This document shows positions 50,196-62,200 of a DNA stretch of 64,000 bases, piece after piece; positions within the stretch are counted from its first letter, which is position 1; each line of letters begins with the position of its first letter. The notes under the pieces are model-generated. The model was not told the DNA's origin. It was given only the letters and a program-made list of their open reading frames with translations, and did not search any database. This stretch comes from Struthio camelus (Eukaryota > Chordata > Aves > Struthioniformes > Struthionidae), in the NCBI RefSeq assembly GCF_040807025.1, contig NW_027182567.1, positions 105,001 through 169,000 on the forward strand, given 5' to 3'. Both the position numbers and the translations under genes were made by a program.

Positions 50196-51238
50196 GTGTC
50201 CTTCTCTGACACTTCCCATGGTGGGAGGGTGTCACTTACTTAGCCAACTTCAGACTTCCCACAAATCCAATCCCCACTTAGAAGTATTCTAAGAGAGAAG
50301 AGTCACTCTTGCATTGCTGTTCGTTCTCTCATCCATTCCATCTTTCTCCTCCCCCATTGCATTGAGCTTGACACGGTAGGTGGAAAGTCCACTGGACTCC
50401 ACGGGAAGAACTCCACCTTTGCAGTTCTTTGTTCTTACAGATGTCATCCATTATCAGATTGCATTTCTCTGGGAAAGGGCAAAGGAGCAAGCCACCGCTT
50501 CAAACCAGCGATGCTTGCTGCACCAGCTGCAGCTCACCTGCGCAGCACATTCCCTCTACTGCTCATCGTTTCTGCTCCTGGAAGGATGGATTTCCAGCTT
50601 TCAGGTGCTTGCAGGAGTCCAGGGCATGCCTTAAAACAAAGGCCAGCCTGTGGCACCCTTTGTGCTGAGATTCATCCAGCTTTCTTGGCAACACCTGTGG
50701 TCAGTCACAGCCAGGCTTCTGCCCTCAACCTTCTTCCATTGTGCGGATGTATTGCTTGGCCACAACGCAATAAGCAGAGAGAGTTCCACTTCTTGGAATA
50801 GGTGCTAGCATGCCACACTAGAAAGCACAGCGGTGCCTCTGTCAACATCAACACCTACCGGTGGGAAAAGAGCCTTCTAGGCTGAAATCGACTCACGTAT
50901 GAAGGTCAAAGAACACCAACTCAAGGGTTTGGAAAAGAAAGAGTGCTTTTCTCCTCAAAACAAACAAAAAAAACCCCTCAGTTTTCATACAGTCCTCCCA
51001 GAGAAATTGCTCCTTGAGTTCACACGAGGTTAGCTGTTTTGCTTTTGTAAAACACAGGGAAAAGGTTTTAGGTTTTACAACAATTTCTTTTAGACAACGG
51101 GCAGGCATCCTTTTCCAGCTCCAACCGTGCCAGCTGAACGGGCCAACATCCTCCTACTTGCAGGAGTGGAGGGCATAATTTCTACGCCGTATAACGTGCT
51201 CCAGCCTGAAGCAGTCCAGGCTGCTCACCAGCTCTTTG

Positions 51239-51849
51239 CCCGACGTCCGTGTGGTTTTCCGCCCACTTGGGAGCCCGGCCACGGCCCCGGGTGCCAGCAG
51301 AACTGGCAAGGCCAATAATCTGTGCCGTGCAGAGAAGGGGCCAGGTGCCGGGCGGGAGAACGCTGCCCGGAGGCGGCGGGGCTGCGGGCAGAGCGAGCGG
51401 CTCTCTGCAGCCGCCTCTTCTCCACAGAGCGGAGCTGCAGCTTCTGCTTGGCGCCAGCAGCTGCCGCGGGCGGGTGGAGAGCCCGCCCCCCGCCCGGCCA
51501 ATCGGGGAGCGAGGGGAGGCAGCGAGCGAATGGGTGCCCGGGAGGGGCGGGGTGAGCCGTGAGCGACACGCAGGCCGCCCAACGGCCGCCCGGCGGGCTG
51601 TCCCTGCGGCCGCGGCCGGGGCCAGCGTGGCGCAGGGCCCGGCGGCGGCGGCCTGCTGCGTGCCCGGGCGCAGGGCCCGGGCGGGGCCCGTGGGCGAGGG
51701 GCGTGCGGCGGGGGCGTCTGCGCCACGGCCGCGCCCCAGCAGCCTGCTGCGCTCCCTGTGCCGGCGCGGGGGGCCCGGCTGGCGCCCCGTCCCTGCCATG
51801 GCCCCGCCCCTCCGCCCCTCCGCCCCCGGCCCCGGCCCAGGAGTTGGGT
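51239..51849 (+). promoter_or_regulatory. CpG-rich block, candidate promoter of MROH copy D
   Basis: Array copy of the CpG-rich block upstream of copy B. The CCAAT and GC boxes are conserved at the same relative positions. Confidence 0.5.
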
Positions 51850-53271
51850 GCTGCCGTGGCCCAAAATGGCGAAGCAGGCAATTCCCCCTGAGCGCAGGAA
51901 AGCGCTTTTTCCCCGCGAGGGCGGTTAAGCAGTGGAGCAGGTTCCCCCGAGAGGCTGTGGAGTCTCCGCTGCAGGAGAAGCTGCAAAGCCGCCTGTGCTG
52001 GTGTGGGGCAACGTGCTGTAGGTGCCCCTGCTTGAGCGGGGCTGGAGCAGAGCATCTGCAGCGGTGCCTGCCACGCTCAGCTGCCCCAGCACGGCCCGGT
52101 CCTGCCCTTCCTCTGCCTGCCGGGGTGGGGCGCGAGGGGGCCCGGCGGGAGCGTGAGGGTGAGCGGCGGGGCTGCAGGGTAGGGGGCTGGTGCGAGGGGG
52201 AGGGTGGCTGGGGAAGGGGTTGGGGCTGGCAGTGGGGGTTCGGGCATCTCCCTGGGGTTGGTGCTTGGGGGCTGGTGTTGAGGGCAGGGCTGGGGACGAG
52301 AGCTGGCTGCATGGGGTGAGGGGTTGGGTGAGGCGTGGGGCGAGGTTTGGTGGTTGTGCTGCGGGTTTCTGGTGCTTGCTGTGAGTGTTGGCTAGCTTTG
52401 TGGGGGAGTGGGCTATGGCAGGGGTGAGGGCTGGGGTGAAGGCTAGCATTTGTTGGCTAGGGCTGAGGATTGGAGATGCCGGTGAGGGCTGGAGCAAGAG
52501 TTAGGGAAAGGGGTTGGAGGTCTGGGTTGTGGCTGGAGGGTTAGAGTTTGGGGTGAGGGATGAGAGGAGGGGATTGGGGCAAGAGGTACGGTGGCGTCAG
52601 GTTTTGAGGTGGTGCTGGTGGTTAGTGGTGAGCAGGTGAGTGCGGCCAGGCGTGGGCAGCCGGGGATGAAAGAGGAGGGAGCTGGCCATGCGGAGCCGCG
52701 CGCGGCCCCTCGAGCTGCCTCGCCCTGCCCTGCCCCAGCTCCCTCCTGCCCGGGGCGGCCGCGCTGCGGCCCTGGAGCCCCTGGCGGTGCCGGCTGCTGC
52801 TGCTGGAGCAGCTCGCGCAGCAGAGGTGACCTCAGAGCCGCCCCCGGCGGGGCCATTGTGACCCCCCCCGTTGTGACACCCGCAGCGCTGTCAGGTGCGG
52901 GCAGTGTCCGGGCGGACGGCGACGGGAGAGGGCAGGAGCGCGTGGAGCTCGAGGAGGAGCCCCCGAGCGCAGCCGCGTCTTTCCCTGCCGCCCCGGCAGC
53001 CCCGCGGAGTCGAGGCGTTTGCCGAGGCCTTGCCAGCTCCTGCTGCGGGTGAGAGCGACGGGGCCGGGCTCGGCAGTGCCACGGGGCTGCGGGGGCCCTC
53101 GGCCGTGGCGGGGGCAGGACCTTGCGGCAGGGGCTGAGGCGCAGGAGAGCTGGCTCCAGGGCCGGGACGGGCGCGGGGACCTTTGACTGCGCTGCCCCCA
53201 CCCCCGTGGGGACCCTCCCCAGCTCTGCATTAAACAAGTGTCCCCCTCCTGCCTCTGCTCCGTGCCGCAGG

Positions 53272-56200
53272 ATGGCGGAGAGACCCCCCAGCCGCCCGCG
53301 GGTGGCCTGGGAGCAGGAGTACGGCTGCCCGCGCCGGGCATCCCAGGAGCAGGACAGGGTTGCCGAGGAGAGCAGCTCTGCCTCGAGGCCCTTGGAGGGG
53401 TTCGAGTCCCAGGCGTGGCGGAGAGGTGAGTGAGCGGCCCCGTGGGGCTGGGCCGGGCTGGGGTGAGGGCCGGGGAGCGCACCCTGCTCTGCACCGGGCT
53501 CCCATCTCCCCAGCACGTGGTGTCGGGGTGCCCGGGGTGGTGGCACAGCGGTGCCCGGATGCCAGGGCCCGCTCGGGGCTTGGGAGCTGGCCCCAGCGCA
53601 GCATGCGCCCAGGAGGGAGAGCGCAGATGGACGCAGCTCCTGCTGCCTGGGACGGGCAGCGAGCGGCAGCTCCGTGGCAGGAGGAGGGATGCTGCCCATC
53701 TGGCAGCACGTTCCTCAGCCTGGTGCAGTTGAGGTTTGCCCTGCCTGGCTGGCTGCAGCAGGGCAGCCCATGTGCTGGGCACTGTGCAGCCTTGAGCAGC
53801 CTGGGGGAGACTGCGTGCCCGGGAGCAGGCCCATGGCTGGCCGGCGGGCAGAGCTCACTGCACGGCTCTCTGCTGCCTGCCCTCCATCTCTGCAGTGCTC
53901 CTGGCTCTCTTCCTTTCTCAGGTGCAAGGTTTTCCATCAGCAGCTGGTCCGAGCTGTCCAGAGAGGATGAGGAAGCCTTGGACTTCATCCAGGCCTTTGT
54001 GGGTGGCCGAGAACAGGTAAGTGCAGCCGTTTCCATGGGGGCTGTGCCTGGGTCTCCCTGCGGGTCCGCCCATGTCTGCTGGCAGGCTGCTGGGGAGGTG
54101 CTGGCTGTGCAGAGCTGCTGCCGTCCGGGGTCCCGCCCAGCACTGCAGCCCCCTGGCTGCTCTGGTCCTGCTGGCCTTTCCTGTCCCCTCTCGCGCTCAC
54201 TCTGTCTCTCTTCCCCGTCTGTCAGCAAGAGGCGCAGAAGCTGAAGTTTCTAGCGTCCATCGGCACCCTCTGTGGAGGCAGCAGCGCCAAGACCTTGTCC
54301 TGGGGCCTGGAGGTGTTCTGCTGCCGACACGAGCTGGCCGAGCATATCGAGGTGAGGGGAGAGGCAGCAGGTGTGAGGACAGGGGCAAGGCCAGCTGGGC
54401 CCTGGGTCTGCTGGTGCTGGGTGATGGCAGTTGCCGCGCTGACTGCCGGTTGTGCTGTGCAGGTGCTGCTGGAAGAGGAGCCCTTGGAGCGCCTGGGCAC
54501 AGCAGTGCGCCAGCAAGCCATGCTTGCTATCACGGCAATGAGGTAGCTAGCAGAGCCCCTGGTTTGGCCAGGACCTGTGCACAGCATGTGCCTGATGGCA
54601 CCGTCCCTGGCTGGGAGGTGTGCACCATGGTGGGAGGAGGCTGGCGGTGCTGTCTGCTGCGCTTCTGCTCTCCCCTTGCTTGTCAGTAGGCTTGTCAGTA
54701 GGGCAGATGGGAGGGCAGAGGGTTGCCTGCTGCAGCTCCCCAGGGCCCCTTGGCTTGTAGTGCAGAAGGGGAGGCAGGTGGTAGAGAAGGGGGGAGGCCT
54801 AGCTGCCTGGGCTCTCCTCTGCCCCTGGGCCAGTTCATGGAGGGAGGAGGTGCCTCCCTGCAGGGCTCCCTCACGTGCTCTCTGTAGCAGCCGGGGGACT
54901 CCTGCCCCAGCGGCCCACAGCCACCTCCCCAGGGCATCCAGGCACTGCTCCCAGCACCAGTGTCCAACAGGCATCTCTCTCTCTCTCTCTCTCTCACTCT
55001 CTCTTTGCAGTGCAGTGGAGCCGGTTCTGGAGGGCAAAAAGAGCAGCCTTCTCCATGCCTGCTTCAAGAGTGTCTTCTTGCTTCCTCCAAGAGAAGACAT
55101 GGAGACCGTGGACATGTCCCTCTACTCCAAGGTAGGCGCTGGGTGAGCTACAGGGAGCCCGCCAGCCCCTCTGGGCTTGCCCCTGGCTCCGCTGTGCTGA
55201 GAGGTGACTGTCAGCTCCAAGGCTGGGCAGGATCTCAGCTTTGTTTTCCCACCCTCCTGCCTTCATGCCCTTCCCGTGGGCTGGGCCATGGGCAGTGCCC
55301 AGGGGCTGGTCCGTGCACAGCAGGTCTCCTGCCCTGAGGCCTCTCGTTGGCCCGTGCAGGGCAGCGGGTGTCCTCGCTGGGCAGCAGGGGTTCAACTGAG
55401 TCTGCTGTGGGTCAGAGGCAGTGGGGAAGGAATGCCACAGCCCCCTGTCCTCCTTGCAGACCCTCGATGCCATGGACAACATGTTGGAGGTGCTGGTGCT
55501 CAAGTCGGCCACTTCCAGCCTCCTGGAGCTGCAGAAGATCTTGCAGGTGTGGCATTTGCAAAGAGTGGGCTGCATTGGGCCTGTTCCTCAGCCCAGAGGG
55601 AAGTGACACCCTCGAGTGGACATTCCCCCCCCCGAGTGCCATGTACAGGCAGCACGCTGCAGGCAGGGGGCGTTTCTCGCTTGGGTGAGCGGAGGTTCCC
55701 CACTGGGCTCTTCTGTGAGCCCAGTGTCCCCTGGCTACAGCCCAAGTCCCTTCCCACCCCAAACATCCTCCAGGCTCTTGGGAACACCTTGCCCCCATGA
55801 GCACTCCTGGGCCACCTCTGCCCCCAAAGCTCTCCTTGCACCAAAGCAGTGGGAGGAATGTCACCCTTCTTCTCTAGGCACTGCACTGATGGCAGCTGGT
55901 GCTGCTGTCCCCCCGCCTCCGCGTGCCTTGTGCTTTCCTTGCCAGATCGGAATGGGGCAGAGACCCACTGGGAGCTGCCCGTCCTGCAAGGGGAGCCGAG
56001 CCTGGAAGCTTGGTTCTTCTGCCATGCCAGGAGGCCGGAGGCCAGGCTGCCCACTGCAGACCCCTAGGGAAGGTGTGGCCTGAAAGGCCTGCCATCCTGA
56101 AGAGGGCACCCGGGGCCATGTGCATGGCCAGGAGCAGAGGCTGGGAGGGGGCTTGGGTGTGGCTGGCTGCCTGAGGGCAAGGTGGGCCTTGCAGGCTGGG

Positions 56201-59200
56201 GCCTGTAGGGGCAGGAAGGCCATTCCAGGCTTGGCTCTAGCTCCGAGGAAGCCTTGGTGCACTGTAGGACTGCAGGCAGGCGCTTAGCAGAGCTGCTTCT
56301 GCTGGAGTGGGCGTCAGCTCCCCGGGCAGAGCAGTAGCCTTTCTCCTTGCAGATGCTGCTGCCCTTCACCAAGACGGAGAGAGCAGCTGTGCGTGAGAGG
56401 GCCGTGGGGAGGATTGGGAGGCTGAGCAAGTTGCTGGCCAACTATTCCTCGCTGGAGGTAAGGAGCCAAGCACCGTGCAGCCCCCGCTTTGGCCCTTTGC
56501 AGCAGCCCAGAGCACAGTGCAGCTCAGGGGGTCCCTCGGAGGGAAGCGTGGGCACAGGTTAAGGCACTGAGCAAGGCTCTGCCCTGAAGCAAAGCTCTTT
56601 GGCCCTCTCTCCATGGGCTTTTCTCTGCAGTCCCTTTGTCGCAGGAGCCAGCTGTGCCCCCAGCCCTGTGCAGGGGAGCAGTGCGCGCGGAGCATGATGT
56701 GAGCCGCAGCCTGGCAGTGCTGCCTTTGCTGGGCTGCTGCTTTGGGAGGCAAGGCCTGCAGGGCCCTCGAGAGCTTTGGCTCCGCTGGGATCCATGCCTG
56801 GGCAGAGTCTTGGCTTCAGGGCTTTGGTGGCGACTGCCTCCCGTCAGCCCTTCTACCTGTCCCACCCGCCTTGCCCAGGTGTGGCACCCCTTTGGAGGAG
56901 TGGATGAGAGCCCTGCCTGCTATGGGAAGATCCCCGTGCCGATGCTGGGACAGCTGGTGGGCTGTCTCATCCTTTGCTGTGCTTACGAGGACGCGGAGAC
57001 CAAGGGCGGGGCCTTGGATGCTCTTCATTGCCTCTTCAGATTCGTCGTGCAGCGAAAACGTAAGAGAAGCTGTGCTGGGCTGTGTGCTTCTGCACGCGGC
57101 CACGCTGGCAAGGCCGGGGAAGGCATCGCACTGCCTCGGCCCCTCTGCTCAGTGAGGCAAAGGAGCAGGAGGCGCGGCTGATGTAGGAGCAGGGGAGCGG
57201 GCTGTTAGTACCTGTCCTGGATACCACTGGCCTGGAAAACGCTCAGCAGCCCCTGCTCAGAGGCTACGGCTTGTGTCGGGCTTCGCACCGGAAAGCCCGT
57301 GAGGCTTTTGGTACCCTTTGAAGCAGTTGCCCTTCTCTGCCCTGGAATGGGCCCCGACCCTCCCTGGGAATCCTGCTCCCCATCCATTCCTGGCATGCCC
57401 TTTGTCTCTGCCAGGCTGGTTTCTCTCTGACGCCATGAGTCTGCCACCTGCAGCTCTGCATGACTCCTGCTGACCGCTGTGTCTTTCTGCTGCTGTTCAG
57501 GCCGGGCGATGCTGCAGGATGATCCAGAGTATGTGGAGCCCCAGAAGGAGAGGGAAGCCGACAATGAGCTCTGCCTTTCGTGGACGAGCAACATGAGCGT
57601 GATCATGAGGGTGAGGAGCACTTCCCTTGCTGGGACTGTTGGCCATGGGGTCCTGAGGAGACGTGGATGAGCAAAGGGATGCCTAACGAGTGGGGCTGAG
57701 GGGGCCTTGGGGTTGATGCAGAGGTGGTGGTGGAGAAGGAAGCAGCTCTGAGTGGCACCTAGAGTACTGGTTGCTGCCTGGTAGCAGCCCTGCTCTCACT
57801 GCTGTGTCTCCCGCTGTCCCTGAGCGGGGGGACTAGCCAGAGGCTTGGCTCCAAGAGTCCCAGCAGCAGCTGCAGCCTGCTGGCCACCGGCAAGCTAGGG
57901 TTGCCTGCAGAGCCAGTGCACTGTGAGCCTGCTCCCGAGCATCCTGCCTTGCCCTGGTGGCCCTCTGGCCACATGCCCCATGCTGCTGCTACCCAGCACA
58001 GCGCGTGCTCCTGGCTCTCCTGGGCCACGGTGCCAGCACTGCCCCGCACCTCTCTCCAGAGCCACATCCGCTGCTTAGCTAAGCAGCAGTAGTGCGGCAC
58101 GCAGCGTGACATTTCTTCTCTCCTGGGTCCTTTCTGCCCCAGCTGTTTGTGAAAAACCTGCAGCCTTCCGAAAGGACAGACGTCATTGTCACAGCCATCG
58201 AGGGCATGAGGAACTGCAGCACCTACAATACGGAGGTGGCTTCCCACATGCTGACCATGTTCCTGCTGGACGCTTTCTCTGTGCTGGAAGATGTAAGGAG
58301 CCTGGGGCTGGCGTGCATGGGGCTCGACCCTCTGGGGCGCTGTTTCCCCGCCGAGAGCCAGTGTTCTTGGGCAGCGGAGCCCCTTGGAAGGCAGCAAGGA
58401 GCGGTGGGAGTGGTGGAGAGGGAAGGAGAAGTGAGTGGGAGCTGGGGTATTGGCTGCTCTCTGGGAGCAGCCTCACCGTCCGCCTTGTGTCTTCCAGGTG
58501 CCACGCATCATAAGGTGCCTCTACAGGAACGTCAAGTATGTGAGGGAGCTGTCGGCCCGGGTCACCCTAAACAAGACCCTTTGCCAGCTGGCCTGCTTGG
58601 AGCCCAGCGAGGTGACCGTGAGCCTGCTGTACTGCTCGCCACTGTGCAACAGGTATGGGGCCCGTCAGCCTGGACGGGCTCCAGTGGCTCATTGGCCATG
58701 GGGAGAAGGGCCCAAAGAGGGCCAGAGGCAAGCAGATGGCCAGCACACGGCTGAGGGGCAGGGCCCTGTGTCTCGCCCACCGTTTCCCAGCCCTGGTGCC
58801 TCAAGCAGGCCTTGAGGAGCCAGAGCTGAGCAAGTGTCCCTGCCTTGAGCCGCAGAGCGCAGCGGCTCTGCACGCTCCCTGCCGCGCAAGGGGCTTCAGC
58901 TTGGTCATGTGCTGCCTGCCTGGGCAGGACCCTCTTGGGGCTGCCAGGGAGGAGGGGGTGGGCAGGGGCAGGGCTGGCACACAGCTGGGGACCTCCAGGG
59001 CTGGCCCAGGCTACGGTGCTGCGGCCAAGGAAGTGCCACTGACAAGGCGCTCTGGGCCTGCAGCACTGCCGTGAGCATGTGGAAGGTGCTGATGGATAAG
59101 CCGATGCTTGCGCCGGACATGCTGCGGGAGCTGCTGAGCTTGCTGGAGGAGCGGCCACTGCGCAAGCAGTCCAGCTCCGACAGGGACAACAACTGCATCC

Positions 59201-62200
59201 TTCCGCTGGCCGTGAGTTAGGGGACGAGGCCTCCCGTGCCCCCAGGCTGGTGCCTGCCTCCCTGGGCCCCCTCCCCCTCTCCGCTGCCCGTGTGCCCCCA
59301 AGCAGGGACCTCTCCTGGGCCCATGGCTACAACATGGCCAGCGCCAGGCCTCCGACTGTGCCAGCACACAGGGCTGCCAAGTGCTGCCTGGCCTCTCTGC
59401 ACACCAACAGCCAGGCTGGCCATGCCCAGGAAATCTCCATCCGACGCTGTCCCTGCATCCGCCGACCTCGCTCAGCAGGCTGGAAAGCCAGGGTCGGGTT
59501 GGGGGCAAGGTGAGGGGCAGGAGTAGGGCTCCTGAAAAACCTGGGCAGGCAGCACGGCCTGGGACAGGGAGCCTGGCCGAGCGTGCACGCTACACGAAGC
59601 CTGCCGAGGTGATGGTCATGCTGAGGCAGGAAGGCTCACTGTGTACAACCAGGAGCTGAGGCCCAAGAGCCTGCGGGCGCTGGCCCTGGTCAGGCAGCCA
59701 GGCTGAGGCCTCCACCTGCATTTCCCATGCTCCAAGGCTGTGCTCGAGCCTCCCACCTGGAGGGCTGTGGAAGCATGCCGGGGACTGCTCGGGAGTGAGA
59801 GGTGTGACTGGGTGTTTTCTGCAGGCAACGAGGGCACTGTGTGAGATCATCCGGGAGCCCGTCTGCCCAGAGGCGGTGAAGGCGTTTTTCCCCCAGCTCT
59901 TCCTGGCGCTGCTCTTGCAGATGGTCTTCACAGCAGAGTTCAGCCACCAGGAAGCAAATATCTTCTTGAGGGAATGCCAACGGGATGAGTCCCGTCCCAC
60001 CAGCCACGTCAGGTGCTCGATCCCGCTCGCCCTGTCTCTGCACTGCACCTGGAGGCAGGGCCAGGCTGCCAGTGTGACCTGGGCTTTGCTCTGCATGCAG
60101 GTGCGCCGTGCAGGCCATGAAAAGTCTGCTGCGCTGCGCCCACTATGAGACCGTAGCCGTGGCTGTTGAGAGGAAGGGCGGCTGGGACCTATTTCTGCAT
60201 GCGGACACCTCCCAGAAGGGAGTGGTGGTGCTGGCCAGGTAGAGCCCTTTCCGGCCTGCTCTGGCCCAGCACCTCTTCCCTGGCTGTGGGGTGTGCCACC
60301 CCATGTGCTTCTTGGTGGGGCAGGGGGAACGCCACTTCTCCAAGAAAGAGGCTGCAGCCTCAGCCCTTGTGGCAAGGGCTCGCCCAGCAGAAGGGCCCTG
60401 GGAGCTGCCATGCTGCCCAGCTTGGAGAGCTGCTGGGGGAGCAGGTGGTGTTAGGAGCTGTGGGAGAGGGTCATGTGCAGGAGAACCTGGGGAGGGCCCA
60501 GGGGCACAGGAATCCAAAGCGGGCAGGAGAGGGGATGTGTGGGCAGGCCATGCCGCCTGGGCAGGAAGGCTGTTTCTCCGGTCTCCCACCAAAAGGAACG
60601 TAATGATGCCTGACGCTGACTTTCTAATGGCAAGGTGTGGTAGGGCAAGAGCAGTGCTCCATGAGCAAATGCCGCTGGCTGCAGGAGCTGCGTGCCAAGC
60701 AGAGCGATGCCAGAGGAGGTTTGCCTGCTCGGCTGAGGCCCAACACTGCCTTCTTGCCTCTGACAGAGCAATGAGGGGGGCTGCCAGTCACCTGCGTCGC
60801 TGGATCTTCCGCCAGCTGGCAAGGCTGCTGAGGAGGGAGGACCAGTTTCATCAGCTGCCCGTCATGGCTTTCTTTGTCGAGGTGGGCCTCATGGCAAGCA
60901 GTGCCTCTCTGGAGGGGCCTCTAAATGCTGTGCTCGCTTGTGCACATGCGTGTGGGGTGATGCTGGTGAATGGAGCTGGGGCAATGCATACGCTCCTGTT
61001 AGTAGCCCCGGCCTTGGCTCGTTTCTGCTGGGCGACCACTCGTAAGCACTTGTATTTCGTGCCTGCTTTGTGGCAGCTCTCTGTGTTCAATTGCTCCTCC
61101 AAGGGATGAGAACAAGAGGCTGCGGAGGGTTCAGGGGACGGGAGGAGGAGGCGAGCAGTGTGTGCAGTGTGCCGTGAGGCGCAGGGCTGGGAGCAGGGCC
61201 CAGGGGTGTCTGCACAATGCCTGCTGTGTTTGGGCTGAGCTTTGTGAGGGCCTGGTGCCCTTGCCGTGGATGGTGGGTGGGACGGAGAGCTGCACGCTGC
61301 GGGCAGTGCTGCCGGCTGTGCCAGTCTTTCAGTGCTGTGCCCATTTCAGCTGCTGGAATGCCCTGACCTTGCCGACATGGATGAGGAGGTCCTGCCACTC
61401 GTCCAGGGTTATGCGCAGAGTGAGAGCCTGGAGATGCGCAGACTGGCGTTCAGAGGCCTCGTGGCCCTGTTGAATAGACCCAAGATGGTGAGGAGGGGGG
61501 CAGGCGGGTGAAGCCATGCTGGCAGCCTGGGGCTTGACAGGAGACACTGGGTCAGAGAGTGGCTTGGACTTGGCTGGCAATCCGGAGGTGTGGTAGCTGC
61601 TCCCAAGTCTCCGCTGCCCCATTCATCTGCCCCGAGTGTCATGCCAGGCCCTTGGCCGTGCTGCACAAGGAGAAAGGCACCAGTGCCCAGCGGGAAGATC
61701 TGGGAGAGGGACAATGAGCACAGGGCCGGGCTAAGGCAGCCAGGTGCTCCTGGGCCTTGAGGCAGCAGCTTTGCTCCCTACAGAGGCCAGTGCATGCTGA
61801 GGGCCCCCTTGGAGATCTGTGCCCTGCACTGCAGCCTCTGTGCCCAAGGCCTGCGTGTGTGCAGAGCCCTGGCCCTGGCCACTGAGCCCTAATGGGAAAA
61901 GAGCAGGCAGAGCACTTTTGGGCGGGCGGTGGGGGGGGGGGGTCTGGCCTTGCTTCCCACAAAGAAAGTTGTGTGTTTCCCACAGAAAAGGAGAATGCAG
62001 AGCCTGCTCCCAGACAGCATGGAGTGGCTGCAGGATGCTTGCAGGGAAGTGCGTGTGGGAAGCCTGATGCTGCTGAGAAACATCCTCAGCTACCTGGAAC
62101 AGAAGGGCTCCAACCCGATTGTTCTGCAGCTGGCCGAGAAGCTTCTGCCTCGCTTTGATGACGTAAGGCTGATGGGAGAGCCGGGGCTCTGCTGGTGTGT

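Larger units (their letters stand above)
38507..57762 (+). repeat. Array unit 3 (3 bp longer)
   Basis: This is the third full period, 19,256 bp long. It carries two private changes: a C-to-T missense substitution at 43662 in an MROH exon, and an extra CAT at about 48401-48406 just upstream of the env-like remnant. Confidence 0.95.
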
